From an uncultured Gammaproteobacteria bacterium (lineage in GTDB: Bacteria; Pseudomonadota; Gammaproteobacteria; Pseudomonadales; Pseudohongiellaceae): DNA of 57,596 nucleotides. Below, piece after piece: positions 35,704 to 45,217 of this stretch. The stretch lies in contig CAIOZF010000165.1 in the NCBI GenBank assembly GCA_903862645.1, positions 1 to 57,596 on the forward strand, in the 5' to 3' direction. A model generated the notes under the pieces. It was not told the DNA's origin, made no database searches, and saw nothing but the letters and a program-made list of their open reading frames with translations. The position numbers were made by a program, and so were the translations under genes. Each line of letters opens with the position of its first letter. Position 1 is the first letter of the stretch.

Positions 35704-35745
35704 AGCATATTACTGTTTTATGACAATTGGATGACAATGTGACAG
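35704..35745 (-). promoter_or_regulatory. PhoB-dependent promoter of the porin gene (three half-sites)
   Basis: On the minus strand TTGTCAT-CCAA-TTGTCAT (35737 to 35720) is a near-perfect Pho box, with an extra half-site CTGTCAC just upstream (35745-35739). TATGCT (35709-35704) lies exactly 10 bp downstream and there is no -35 box. Confidence 0.8.
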
Positions 35746-35805
35746 AAATGAGAACGTTTTATTACAGCGCCGCCGCCGCGACTGCTCGGCGTCCCGGAGT
35801 TGAAC

Positions 35806-36528
35806 CTACTCGCTCTTGACCTGCTCTTCGAGGCCGGACAATCCCAGATGGCGAACGTCGGTGCCTTTAACCATATAGATGACGTGCTCGGCGATATTCT
35901 TGGCGTGATCGCCAACGCGCTCCAGTGAGCGCAAGACCCACACGACATTGAGCACGCGCGTGATGCAGCGCGGATCTTCGATCATGTAGGTGATCATTTC
36001 CCGCATCGCTGTGCTGTACTCCATATCGACGTTGACGTCTTCTTTCGCCACAGCGAGCGCCGCATCAACGTCATAACGGGCAAATGCATCCAGCGCCATA
36101 TACACCATGTTGCGCACACGTTCGCCGATGTGGCGAATTTCAATGTAGCCCTTGGAAGAGTCGCCGTCCTCCGTCAATTCGATGGCAAGCCTGGCGATCT
36201 TCGCCGACTCGTCGCCAATCCGTTCCAGATCATTGACTGTCTTGATGATGGAAAGTACCAGGCGCAGATCACTGGCCGCTGGCTGCCGACGCACCAGAAT
36301 GCGGTTGCACTCCTCATCGATCTTGACCTCCATGGCGTTGATGGAGGCGTCGTCGTCCCTTACCAACTGCCCGAGACCACTATCCGCACTGATGATGGCG
36401 TCGATGGCATCGGTGAGTTGCTTCTCGACCATGCCGCCCATCTCCAGCATGTTGTTCTTGATCTCTTCCAGATCGGAATTGAACTGCCTGGAGATGTGAT
36501 GACTGTGGAGCGTTGCGTCTTGTTTCAT
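35806..36528 (-). CDS. phoU: Phosphate signalling regulator PhoU
   Basis: PhoU, 240 aa, links PstSCAB activity to PhoR and dampens the regulon when phosphate is abundant. The two three-helix repeats are visible: the first has E-E-I-K-N-N-M-L-E-M-G-G-M-V-E, and both carry the metal-ligand motif E-x-x-x-D near the D-D-A-S-I-N-A-M-E-V-K-I-D-E and E-R-V-G-D-H-A-K-N-I-A-E-H segments. The ATG at 36526-36528 has AGGA 9 bases upstream; the in-frame codons before it are not needed. It follows pstB by 60 bases in the pstS-C-A-B-phoU order. Confidence 0.97.
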   Translation of the reverse strand: MKQDATLHSHHISRQFNSDLEEIKNNMLEMGGMVEKQLTDAIDAIISADSGLGQLVRDDDASINAMEVKIDEECNRILVRRQPAASDLRLVLSIIKTVNDLERIGDESAKIARLAIELTEDGDSSKGYIEIRHIGERVRNMVYMALDAFARYDVDAALAVAKEDVNVDMEYSTAMREMITYMIEDPRCITRVLNVVWVLRSLERVGDHAKNIAEHVIYMVKGTDVRHLGLSGLEEQVKSE

Positions 36529-36588
36529 AATCGGGTTCCTGCCTCGGAACAATCACTTTGTAGAAATGCCTGCACGACTAAGTCGAAC

Positions 36589-37449
36589 TCAGCCGTAACG
36601 ACCGGTAATGTAATCTTCCGTCTGCTTTTGAGTCGGGTTGGTAAAGATGTTGTCGGCAGTATCGAACTCGATCAGCTTGCCCATGTACATGAAGGCGGTG
36701 AAGTCCGACACCCTGGCAGCCTGCTGCATGTTGTGCGTCACGATGATAATCGTGTAGCGCTCTTTGAGTTCATTGATCAGCTCTTCGATCTTCAGAGTCG
36801 AGATCGGATCGAGCGCAGAAGCCGGCTCATCAAGCAACAGGACTTCCGGCTCTACCGCCACTGTTCTGGCAATAACCAGACGCTGCTGCTGTCCGCCGGA
36901 CAATCCCAGCGCGCTCTCATGCAAGCGATCCTTCACTTCCTCCCACAACGCGGCAGCCTTCAGTGACTTTTCCACGCTTTCGTCCAGCACACGCTTTTTG
37001 TTCACGCCCTGAATGCGCAATCCATAGGCAACATTTTCATAAATAGATTTCGGGAACGGGTTCGGCTTCTGGAATACCATGCCGACGCGGCGACGCAGAT
37101 CAGCTACATCTACGGAGCGATGATAGATATCTTCGCCGTCCAGAGTGATGCTGCCCTTGATCGAACAGTTCTCCACCAGATCGTTCATACGATTGAAACA
37201 ACGCAACAGACTGGACTTGCCACAGCCGCTCGGGCCGATGAACGCCGTCACACGCTGGCTCGGAATACTCAAATTGACGTCGGTCAGCGAGTGCGCGGCC
37301 CCGTAGTACAGATTGAGGTTACTTACCTGCAGGCAGCTCGGCAGGCTGTCCAACGATTGGCCATGATCGCTTCCACCAATCTTCGACATATCAATTTTCT
37401 TGAACTTCGAGCGATTGGCTGGTGCGTATTCAGTATTTGATTCTGTCAT
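36589..37449 (-). CDS. pstB: Phosphate ABC transporter ATPase PstB
   Basis: The 286-aa ATP-binding subunit of the high-affinity phosphate importer. It carries Walker [10 protein letters not shown], the Q-loop V-F-Q-K-P-N-P-F-P, the ABC signature L-S-G-G-Q-Q-Q-R-L, Walker B V-L-L-L-D-E-P and the switch His in [10 protein letters not shown] ~35-residue N-terminal extension precedes the core (S-N-L-N-L-Y-Y-G). The ribosome binding site before ATG 37447-37449 is weak, so the exact start within this extension is uncertain. It follows pstA by 54 bases. Confidence 0.96.
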   Translation of the reverse strand: MTESNTEYAPANRSKFKKIDMSKIGGSDHGQSLDSLPSCLQVSNLNLYYGAAHSLTDVNLSIPSQRVTAFIGPSGCGKSSLLRCFNRMNDLVENCSIKGSITLDGEDIYHRSVDVADLRRRVGMVFQKPNPFPKSIYENVAYGLRIQGVNKKRVLDESVEKSLKAAALWEEVKDRLHESALGLSGGQQQRLVIARTVAVEPEVLLLDEPASALDPISTLKIEELINELKERYTIIIVTHNMQQAARVSDFTAFMYMGKLIEFDTADNIFTNPTQKQTEDYITGRYG

Positions 37450-37503
37450 TGCGACAACATCCGTTGGTAATGTGATCAATGTGCTGTTTTTACAATTCGA
37501 GTT

Positions 37504-39198
37504 TTACATATCGAGAGATTTGTACTTTTCTCGCAAGCGATTACGGATGGACACCGCGACCTGATTCAGTACTGCGGTAATCATCACCAGCAACAACGCC
37601 GTGGCAAATACCAGTGGCCGTGCCGCCTCGACGTTGGGACTCTGGAAGCCCACGTCATAGATATGGAAACCCAGGTGCATGAACTTCTGATCGAGGTGGA
37701 AGTAAGGGTAGTTGCCATCCAGTGGCAGTGCAGGAGCCAGTTTGACGACACCCACCAGCATCAGAGGTGCAACTTCTCCCGCCGCCCGGGCGACAGCGAG
37801 AATCATGCCGGTCATGATCGCCGGGCTGGCCATTGGCAGAACTACACGCCAGAGGGTCTCGAACTTGGTGGCGCCAAGCGCCAGACTGCCTTCGCGAAGA
37901 CTGAGCGGAATCCGCGAGAGTCCTTCTTCGGTTGAAACAATCACCACAGGCACCGTCAGAAGCGCGAGCGTCAATGCGGCCCACAGCATCCCCGGCGTAC
38001 CGAATGTAGGGGCCGGTAACGCCTCTTGATAGAAGGCCTGATCGACTTCCGCGCCAACGAAATAGATGAAAAAGCCGAGGCCGAATACGCCGTAGACGAT
38101 TGACGGCACACCGGCCAGATTGTTCACCGCAATGCGAATGATGCGGGTAATTATGCCCTGACGTGCATATTCTCGTAGATAGACGGCCGCGATAACACCG
38201 AAAGGAGTGACTAATACAGACATCAGCAACACCATGACGACTGTGCCGAAAATGGCAGGAAAAATGCCGCCTTCCGTGTTGGCCTCACGGGGATCGTCGG
38301 AAAGAAATTCCCAAAGTTTCTGCGCGTACACAGCCAGCTTGTTGCCGATGTGCATGCCATTGGGCTGATAGGCGCGCACGATTTCAGAAACTTCGATCTC
38401 CGTCTCCTGCCCGTTCATGGCGATCATGACCACGGTGTCGCGCTCAATCTGCCCGTAAAGCTCCCGCAATTGCTCCTGCAGCACAGCATAACGACTATCC
38501 CACTCCTCACGTTCGGTCTGGATGGCGGCCAGCGCCTCCGGAGTATCGGTATTCCGCAATTCCAGCCCGCGCTGTTGCAAACGCAAACTTTCCAACGCGT
38601 AGTTGACCTCGCCGATTGCGCCTTTTTCGAGCGCAGCAATCTCATCGTGAAGCGCGACCGCCCTGGCCACTCGTTCAGTCAGAGCATCCCAGGCTGCGGA
38701 ATCGTCGAGATTGGCTGGATCACTGACGGCCACGGCGTTGCCGGTCTCGCGGACCTCACGCACATAGCCATAGAAATTACCCCATTCCCAGCGTTCGAAG
38801 GCGGTGAGGTTCTCTGGGAAGCGAATGTTGTCGAGATAATCGGTCAGCAGCCAGGTGAAGTCGTTGCCATTCAGATCACGGTTGCCGATTTTGACGAGCT
38901 CACGCTCGTACATGAGGCGATCGCCTGTGACAGGAATTCCGGAAGAGATGATGCGTTCGGCCGTGACTTCCTCATTGCCCACACGCTCGCCGATGATCTC
39001 GCGCACCAGCGGATCTCCACTTTCCACTGGCTGGGAATATTGCGCCAGCATCAGATCCTTGGGCCAGAAATGGCCCAGACCGTTGTAGGCCAGCAACAAC
39101 AATAGACCTACCGTCATCATGATGCTGATGGCGACGGCGCCAGCGTTGATCCATATCCACGGCGTACCGCCTGCGAAAAATTTCTTGAGTGCTGTCAT
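37504..39198 (-). CDS. pstA: Phosphate ABC transporter permease PstA, extended form
   Basis: Inner-membrane permease of the phosphate importer, 564 aa, about twice the E. coli length. An N-terminal helix (residues ~15-40) is followed by a ~240-residue extracytoplasmic insertion (DUF3333-type, with coiled-coil-like stretches such as E-I-A-A-L-E-K-G-A-I). The permease core follows, with V-T-P-F-G-V-I-A-A-V-Y-L-R-E-Y-A and the cytoplasmic coupling loop E-G-S-L-A-L-G-A-T-K-F-E-T. Such enlarged forms are common in other gammaproteobacteria. The ATG overlaps the pstC stop (ATGA), so the two are translationally coupled. Confidence 0.94.
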   Translation of the reverse strand: MTALKKFFAGGTPWIWINAGAVAISIMMTVGLLLLLAYNGLGHFWPKDLMLAQYSQPVESGDPLVREIIGERVGNEEVTAERIISSGIPVTGDRLMYERELVKIGNRDLNGNDFTWLLTDYLDNIRFPENLTAFERWEWGNFYGYVREVRETGNAVAVSDPANLDDSAAWDALTERVARAVALHDEIAALEKGAIGEVNYALESLRLQQRGLELRNTDTPEALAAIQTEREEWDSRYAVLQEQLRELYGQIERDTVVMIAMNGQETEIEVSEIVRAYQPNGMHIGNKLAVYAQKLWEFLSDDPREANTEGGIFPAIFGTVVMVLLMSVLVTPFGVIAAVYLREYARQGIITRIIRIAVNNLAGVPSIVYGVFGLGFFIYFVGAEVDQAFYQEALPAPTFGTPGMLWAALTLALLTVPVVIVSTEEGLSRIPLSLREGSLALGATKFETLWRVVLPMASPAIMTGMILAVARAAGEVAPLMLVGVVKLAPALPLDGNYPYFHLDQKFMHLGFHIYDVGFQSPNVEAARPLVFATALLLVMITAVLNQVAVSIRNRLREKYKSLDM

Positions 39199-41525
39199 AT
39201 GGTGCTGTACTTACCTCTCAGACGTTGTCTGATGATCTCTGCCAGTGTGTTCACCACGAAAGTGAACATGAAAAGCACCAGCGCAGCGAGGAACAGGATG
39301 CGGTAATGCGTACTGGCCACTTCCGATTCTGGAATCTCGACGGCGATGTTGGCTGCCAGCGTGCGCATACCCTCGAAGACGTTGGCATCCATTATCGGGG
39401 TGTTACCGGTAGCCATGAGCACGATCATGGTTTCGCCGACAGCACGACCCATACCGATCATGAGTGCAGAGAAGATACCTGGACTGGCGGTGGGCAGAAC
39501 AACCCGACTAAGTGTCTGCCAGGGAGTAGCGCCGAGCGCCAGAGAGCCATAGGTCAACTGCTTGGGCACCGTGAAGACCGCATCTTCGGCAATGGAGAAA
39601 ATTGTCGGGATCACGGCAAACCCCATCGCCAGTCCCACTACCATCGCATTGCGCTGGTCATACGGAATACCCAGCTCATTGTTCAGCCAGCTGCGCAGGT
39701 CGCCCGCGAAGAAAATAACCTCGATCGGACCTGAGATGACAGGGGCCAGCAGACAGGCGAGCACAATGACCGGGACGAGCAGCGCTGCTTCCCAGCCATC
39801 GGGAATGCGGAAGCGCACCGCGTCCGGCAGACGTGTCCAGAGGAAGGCCGCCACCAGTACGCTGAAAGGGACAAGCAGCAACGTACTGAGAACACTGAGC
39901 AAATTGTTTTCGAGGAACGGCGCCAGCCATAGACCTGCGAGGAAGCCCAGCACCACCGTTGGCATGGCGCCCATCAGTTCAACCAGAGGCTTGACGTTGC
40001 GGCGCATGGCCGGTGCCATGAAGTAACCGGTGAATATCGCCCCGCATACCGCCAGAGGGGCAGCCAGCAGCAACGCATAGAACGCCGCCTTCAGCGTACC
40101 GAATGCCAGAGGCGCCAGGCTGTACTTGGGTTCAAAATCGTTGTTGGCTGCGGAGGACTGCCAGATATAGTCAGGCTCCTGATAATTCTCGTACCAGACC
40201 TTCCCCCACAGGGCTTCCCAGGAAACTTCCGGATGCTCGTTTTCCACGCTCCAGAAGGCGAAACTGCCATCCTCGTTCTCGATGAGGACGCCATCGCCCC
40301 GGGCAGACACGGCAAGCGCAATCGGCACTCCGGTGCTCAGGCGCTCGAAGGCGACCCGACGATGGGCCGTCGAGTTGTAGATTCCCACATAACCCTGATC
40401 GTTGATGGTCACAAAATTCTTGCGGCGCTGCTCGGGGCTCAGATCCAGCACGCGACTGCCGTCTGCAGAGCCTGCATCGAAATCCCTGACCTTCTCAATA
40501 GCAACATTGCCGTCGCGACGCACCAGGAACCATTGCGCTACTGTGCCTTCGCTATCGCCGACCAACAATGAGATTCCACCCAGCAGGAAATCCACCGCAG
40601 TAATCTGACGTCCGGCTTCCACGAGCGCCACTTCATCTTCGATCACCGCCGTGCCGCCGCTAAACGCAGGGCGAACGTCGACAAGACTCAGTTGACCGGT
40701 CGTGCCGATTGCAAACAACCAGCGGCGATCGGCGTCAAGATAGAGTTGGTCCACATCCTGCAATGTGCCGCTGATGGTCGCGACCTCAGTCTCCCAACCC
40801 GCATCGGCACCGCCGCCGCTGAAGGCCGAGAACAGATTGGTCTCCTTGCTCGCCTGCAGCAAAGCCACAGTTCCCTGTTCGTTGGTGCCTGCCAGCATCA
40901 ACTCGCCCGTCGCGGAACGCACGCTCAGCTTTATGACTGGCTGCTGATCGAAAAGATTGAAAGCACTTTCACCGAACGGATAGCGGACAACGGGCACTAC
41001 CTGACGCTCATTGTTTTCACCAAAACTCACTTCATACGCATACTGGGCAATCAGCACATCGCCGCCAGACAAGCCCATGGCAAATATGCCGCTGACATCG
41101 GTGTCCAATGCAAAACTGCTGATTGTCTGCCCGACGGGAATCTGCAGGGCGATGCTGCTGACGACTTCGCCGTCAGCCGTATCGAAATAGACGGCCTGGC
41201 CATCGGCGCCGAGCCGCAGGCCCACTTCCAGACGCTCCTCGAGCGCCAGATGCAGGACCGGTGCCTGCCCCTCCAGACGGAACTCACTGACGGGCTGAAT
41301 GACGGCACCCTTGAACAGTGGCATCACCTCGTAGACCAGATACAGGAAAATCATCAGGACAGCGGCAATGACGCCCATGCCGCCAATAGCAATGCTGACA
41401 GCGGCAAGTTTGTCCTTGAAATGACGGAAACGGCGCCGCGACAAGGTAGCTGCGGACGCTGGGAATGCGGAACCCGCCACTGGAGCGGAATGTTCTTGAT
41501 TATTCTTAAGCGGGAGATCAGTCAT
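39195..41525 (-). CDS. pstC: Phosphate ABC transporter permease PstC, with large periplasmic beta-propeller-like insertion
   Basis: A 776-aa permease. The first transmembrane helix lies near residues 45-70. Residues ~80-420 form a periplasmic insertion with repeated beta segments resembling WD40/propeller blades (for example L-A-V-S-A-R-G-D-G-V-L-I-E-N and A-L-D-T-D-V-S-G-I-F-A-M-G). The permease core has helices from about 470, including the coupling loop Y-G-S-L-A-L-G-A-T-P-W-Q-T. E. coli PstC is about 319 aa; large insertions of this kind occur in pseudomonads and vibrios. There is no strong ribosome binding site before the ATG. The pstS terminator lies between pstS and pstC, so pstC may depend on read-through or an internal promoter. 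Confidence 0.93.
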   Translation of the reverse strand: MTDLPLKNNQEHSAPVAGSAFPASAATLSRRRFRHFKDKLAAVSIAIGGMGVIAAVLMIFLYLVYEVMPLFKGAVIQPVSEFRLEGQAPVLHLALEERLEVGLRLGADGQAVYFDTADGEVVSSIALQIPVGQTISSFALDTDVSGIFAMGLSGGDVLIAQYAYEVSFGENNERQVVPVVRYPFGESAFNLFDQQPVIKLSVRSATGELMLAGTNEQGTVALLQASKETNLFSAFSGGGADAGWETEVATISGTLQDVDQLYLDADRRWLFAIGTTGQLSLVDVRPAFSGGTAVIEDEVALVEAGRQITAVDFLLGGISLLVGDSEGTVAQWFLVRRDGNVAIEKVRDFDAGSADGSRVLDLSPEQRRKNFVTINDQGYVGIYNSTAHRRVAFERLSTGVPIALAVSARGDGVLIENEDGSFAFWSVENEHPEVSWEALWGKVWYENYQEPDYIWQSSAANNDFEPKYSLAPLAFGTLKAAFYALLLAAPLAVCGAIFTGYFMAPAMRRNVKPLVELMGAMPTVVLGFLAGLWLAPFLENNLLSVLSTLLLVPFSVLVAAFLWTRLPDAVRFRIPDGWEAALLVPVIVLACLLAPVISGPIEVIFFAGDLRSWLNNELGIPYDQRNAMVVGLAMGFAVIPTIFSIAEDAVFTVPKQLTYGSLALGATPWQTLSRVVLPTASPGIFSALMIGMGRAVGETMIVLMATGNTPIMDANVFEGMRTLAANIAVEIPESEVASTHYRILFLAALVLFMFTFVVNTLAEIIRQRLRGKYSTI

Positions 41526-41634
41526 GGGGTCGCAGTATATTAACGGATTGTTATATTTTCATGACAAACAGTTCCGGCGCCATCGCACTGACTCCACCAG
41601 ACAGATTCCTGCATGTCTTATGTCCATCGCACCG

Positions 41635-41683
41635 AAAAAAAATATCTCCCGACTCACCTCCCCCTGCGGAGAGTGAGTCCGGA
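41635..41683 (-). terminator. Intrinsic terminator/attenuator between pstS and pstC
   Basis: The minus strand forms a long hairpin (GACTCAC with GTGAGTC, inner CTCC with GGAG, one bulge) followed by eight T residues. It lies just after pstS and before pstC. It probably allows high pstS expression with partial read-through into pstCAB-phoU. Confidence 0.7.
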
Positions 41684-41702
41684 GTCAAGACGCATGTCGT
41701 CC

Positions 41703-42680
41703 TTACAGTCCCAGAGCGCTCATCGTTTGTTCAACGACATTGGAGGGCAGGGGAATATAGCCATCTTTAAGGACTACAGCCTGACCGGTCTTTGACAGCA
41801 CCAGCTTGATGAATTCGCTCTCCAGCGGAGACAAAGGCTTGTTCGGTTCTTTGTTCACATAAACGAAGAGGAAGCGTGCCAGCGGATAGTTGCCAGAAAT
41901 GGCGTTCTCGGCAGTCGCCGCATAGAACTCTGCGCCCTCTTCCTGGGCAATCGGCAGCGCCTTCACGCTGGAAGTCGTGTAGCCCAGACCTGAGTAGCCA
42001 ATGCCGTTCAAAGAGGTACTGACCGACTGTACCACGGAAGCTGAACCGGGCTGCTCATTGACCGAGTTCTTGAAGTCGCCGGTGCAAAGCGCCGTTTCCT
42101 TGAAGTAACCGTAGGTGCCAGACACGGAATTGCGCCCGAAAATCTGTACGTCACGACGCTCCCATGCGTCAGCCAGTCCCAGTTGGCCCCAGGTGTCCAC
42201 GACTTGATCGTGGCCGCACTTCAAGGTGGAGGAGAACACAGCATCCACCTGCGGAATGGTCATGCCTTCCAGAGGGTTGTCCTTGTGCACAAACACAGCC
42301 AATGCGTCGATCGCTACCGGGATTGCAGTCGGCTTGTAGCCGTACTTGTTCTCGAAAGCCTCGATCTCATTGTCTTTCATCTCACGGCTCATCGGCCCCA
42401 TATTCGCGGTGCCTTCAGTCAGCGCGGGTGGCGCAGTAGAAGAACCGGCCGCCTGGATCTGGATATTGACGTTGGGATAGAAGCGCTTGAACTCCTCCGC
42501 CCACAGGGTCATGAGATTCGCCAGCGTGTCAGAACCAACACTGGAGAAGTTGCCGGACACGCCGCTGGCCACGGTATATTCGGGCAAACCGGCATCAACA
42601 TCATCGGCAGCCAGGGCAGCGGTGCTGCACAACCCGCCAAGGAGCAGTGCAAGTGGTTTAATCGATTTACTCAGTTTCAT
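41703..42680 (-). CDS. pstS: Phosphate-binding periplasmic protein PstS
   Basis: Periplasmic binding protein that delivers phosphate to PstCA, 325 aa. The signal peptide ends near A-A-L-A-A-D. Family motifs are [11 protein letters not shown] (phosphate-binding loop), [23 protein letters not shown] and [10 protein letters not shown]. The ATG at 42678-42680 has GGAG 7 bases upstream; the frame extends farther upstream but only into the promoter region. A canonical Pho box drives it, and a terminator follows. Confidence 0.96.
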   Translation of the reverse strand: MKLSKSIKPLALLLGGLCSTAALAADDVDAGLPEYTVASGVSGNFSSVGSDTLANLMTLWAEEFKRFYPNVNIQIQAAGSSTAPPALTEGTANMGPMSREMKDNEIEAFENKYGYKPTAIPVAIDALAVFVHKDNPLEGMTIPQVDAVFSSTLKCGHDQVVDTWGQLGLADAWERRDVQIFGRNSVSGTYGYFKETALCTGDFKNSVNEQPGSASVVQSVSTSLNGIGYSGLGYTTSSVKALPIAQEEGAEFYAATAENAISGNYPLARFLFVYVNKEPNKPLSPLESEFIKLVLSKTGQAVVLKDGYIPLPSNVVEQTMSALGL

Positions 42681-42729
42681 CGCGATTCTCCGCGTGGATG
42701 GATTCGGCGTGCTTGTCGTTACTGGCGTC

Positions 42730-42763
42730 ACTATATGGCGGTAATGTGACAGTAGTATGACAG
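42730..42763 (-). promoter_or_regulatory. Canonical PhoB-dependent promoter of pstS
   Basis: CTGTCAT-ACTA-CTGTCAC on the minus strand (42763 to 42746) is an almost perfect Pho box, with TATAGT (42735-42730) exactly 10 bp downstream. It is the best PhoB site in the window. Confidence 0.92.
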
Positions 42764-42816
42764 AAATGACGTCATCAAATCGCTCAGAGTTTGCTGAAAA
42801 TGCTGCCGTTGCAGAA

Positions 42817-42851
42817 CTGTCACTTTCAACTGATGGCCTCTCATGTAGAAT
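42817..42851 (+). promoter_or_regulatory. Possible Pho half-site and -10 of ppk
   Basis: CTGTCAC-TTTC-AACTGAT (42817-42834) has a good first half-site and a poor second (3 of 7). TAGAAT (42846-42851) lies 11 bp downstream, a distance fitting PhoB control. Weaker than the divergent pstS site. Confidence 0.4.
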
Positions 42852-42898
42852 GCATTTAAGTGTCACACCCAGCCTCAGAAACTGAAACCAGAGCAAGC

Positions 42899-45217
42899 AT
42901 GAGCACTCGAAAAGTCACACCTATTACGGAACAGACCCATGTTGAATCGGCCTCAATCGAGTCAGCCGCCGAGCCAGCAGTCTCAATGGAACCGGTCACC
43001 GCCCTGGACGAGGCCGTGCACGAGATGGATACCGAATTTGATGCGGAAAACCGGACCGAACGCAGCATTGCAGCCGACGCCGATGCAGCCAGTGAAGCCG
43101 AGGATCTGAAACCCGAGGGTCGCGCCGCACCCGCTCCCTATATCGATCTCAACAGCGACGACCTGTACCTGAACAGGGAGTTGAGCTACTTCCAGTTCAA
43201 CCTACGCGTGCTTGAGCAGGCTCGCGATCCTCGGCACCCGCTGCTCGAACGCCTGATGTTTCTCCTGATCTTCAGCTCGAACCTGGACGAGTTCTACGAA
43301 ATAAGAATCTCCGGCCTGAAAAAACAGATGGAGTTCGGACGCCAGCGCCCCGGGCCCGACGGCAAGTACCCGGACGAGATCCTGAAGGAGATCCACCAGC
43401 AGGTGCGCGTTGCTCTGCAGCAACAGTACCGCATCCTCAATGAAGATCTCTTTCCGTCCCTTGCGGAGAAGGATATCCGTTTTCTCTATCGCCACGAATG
43501 GAGCAAGAAACTCGCCCTGTGGGTCAGAGACTATTTCCGTGATGAGGTGTTGCCGGTCATCAGTCCGCTGGGACTCGACCCCGCCCACCCCTTTCCTCGT
43601 CTGGTCAACAAGAGCCTCAACTTTATACTGTCTCTCGAAGGTAAGGACGCCTTTGGTCGCGACAGTGGACTGGCCATCGTCCCGGCGCCCCGTTCATTGC
43701 CACGCCTGATCAAGGTGCCGGCAAGCATCATCCCCAAGGGCGATAACTTCATATTTCTGTCTTCCATAATCCATGCCCATGTGGGCGAGTTCTTCCCCGG
43801 CATGACCGTGAAGGAGTGCCATCAGTTCCGAGTGACGCGCAACTCGGACCTGGAGATGTCCAAAGTCGAAGTCGAAGATGTCGCCAGCGCGCTGCAGGGC
43901 GAACTGCACCTGCGCCGCTTCGGCACTGCAGCCAAGCTGGAAGTGGGGGCAGCCTGCCCGCAGGAGCTTACTGACTTCCTGCTGCAACGCTTCGACCTGA
44001 CGGAAGATGAACTGTTCAGGCTGGATGGCCCGGTGAACATGCAGAGATTGATGACACTGACCAGCATGGTGAATCGCCCGGACCTGTGCTTCCCCGCCTT
44101 CACCCCCGGTACCCCGCTGGCATTGGAGGAAGGTAATTGCATCTTTACCGCCGTAACCCGTGAAGACCAGTTGCTCATGCATCCGTTCCAGTCCTTCCTG
44201 CCCATCATCGACTGGGTTCGCCAGGCGGCCAAGGATCCGGCGGTACTTTCCATCAAGCAGACACTTTATCGCACCAACGAGTCTTCCGAACTGGTAGAAG
44301 CGCTCTCAGAGGCGGCGCGCAATGGCAAGGAGGTGACCGTCGTCATCGAGCTCCGGGCCCGCTTCGACGAGAAGGAAAATATCCAGTTCGCCAGCAGGCT
44401 GCAGGAGGCCGGCGCCGTGGTAGTCTATGGAGTGATGGGCTACAAGACACACGCCAAGATGCTCTTGATCGTCCGGCGCGAAGGCGGCAAGCTCAAACGC
44501 TATGCGCACTTGGGCACCGGTAACTATCACCGCAAGACCTCCTTGGTCTACACCGACTATGGCCTGATGACCTGCGACGAGGTTCTGTGTGCAGATGTGC
44601 ACAAGGTCTTCCAGCAGATTACCGGCATGGGAAAGCGCATTATCCCCGACGTGATGATTCATGCGCCCTTCCGGCTCAAGAAGTCACTGATCCGCATGAT
44701 TCAGCACGAGAGGAATTTGGCGGCAGAAGGCAAACCAGCACGAATCATTGCGAAGATGAACTCGCTGACTGATCCCGACATCATTCGCGAGCTCTATGCG
44801 GCTTCGCGCGCCGGCGTCAAGATCGACCTCATCATCCGAGGCATATGCTGCCTGAAGCCTGGCTTGGCCAATATCTCCGAAAATATCAGAGTGGTCTCGA
44901 TCATCGGCCGCTTCCTGGAACACTCCCGGGTCTTTTATTTCGAGAACAACGCGCAGCAATTGTATTGTTCAAGCGCGGACTGGATGGAGAGAAACCTCAT
45001 GCACCGTATCGAAGTGGCATTCCCGATTCAGAGGAAGAAACTCGCCAATCGCATCCTTGAGGAGCTGCAAATGTATCTGGCCGACCGCTGCCAAAGCTGG
45101 GAGCTGCAATCCGATGGCCGCTACGTCCGGCTGGAACCCAGCGACAGCAGCAAGCGCGAACCGGTGCAGTTGCGCCTGCTCAAACAGCTGGCCACGGTAC
45201 GTTACAGCGCTGGTTGA
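42899..45217 (+). CDS. ppk: Polyphosphate kinase 1
   Basis: Ppk1 polymerises the gamma-phosphate of ATP into inorganic polyphosphate. The 772-aa product has an acidic, low-complexity N-terminal extension of about 75 residues, absent from E. coli Ppk. The core begins at [12 protein letters not shown]. The PLD-like catalytic parts are present: K-T-H-A-K-M and L-G-T-G-N-Y-H (phospho-accepting His), then [11 protein letters not shown] and S-S-A-D-W-M-E-R-N. The ATG at 42899 is preferred over a GTG 13 codons earlier, since the latter overlaps the promoter. It overlaps ppx by 16 bases tail to tail. Confidence 0.95.
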   Translation: MSTRKVTPITEQTHVESASIESAAEPAVSMEPVTALDEAVHEMDTEFDAENRTERSIAADADAASEAEDLKPEGRAAPAPYIDLNSDDLYLNRELSYFQFNLRVLEQARDPRHPLLERLMFLLIFSSNLDEFYEIRISGLKKQMEFGRQRPGPDGKYPDEILKEIHQQVRVALQQQYRILNEDLFPSLAEKDIRFLYRHEWSKKLALWVRDYFRDEVLPVISPLGLDPAHPFPRLVNKSLNFILSLEGKDAFGRDSGLAIVPAPRSLPRLIKVPASIIPKGDNFIFLSSIIHAHVGEFFPGMTVKECHQFRVTRNSDLEMSKVEVEDVASALQGELHLRRFGTAAKLEVGAACPQELTDFLLQRFDLTEDELFRLDGPVNMQRLMTLTSMVNRPDLCFPAFTPGTPLALEEGNCIFTAVTREDQLLMHPFQSFLPIIDWVRQAAKDPAVLSIKQTLYRTNESSELVEALSEAARNGKEVTVVIELRARFDEKENIQFASRLQEAGAVVVYGVMGYKTHAKMLLIVRREGGKLKRYAHLGTGNYHRKTSLVYTDYGLMTCDEVLCADVHKVFQQITGMGKRIIPDVMIHAPFRLKKSLIRMIQHERNLAAEGKPARIIAKMNSLTDPDIIRELYAASRAGVKIDLIIRGICCLKPGLANISENIRVVSIIGRFLEHSRVFYFENNAQQLYCSSADWMERNLMHRIEVAFPIQRKKLANRILEELQMYLADRCQSWELQSDGRYVRLEPSDSSKREPVQLRLLKQLATVRYSAG

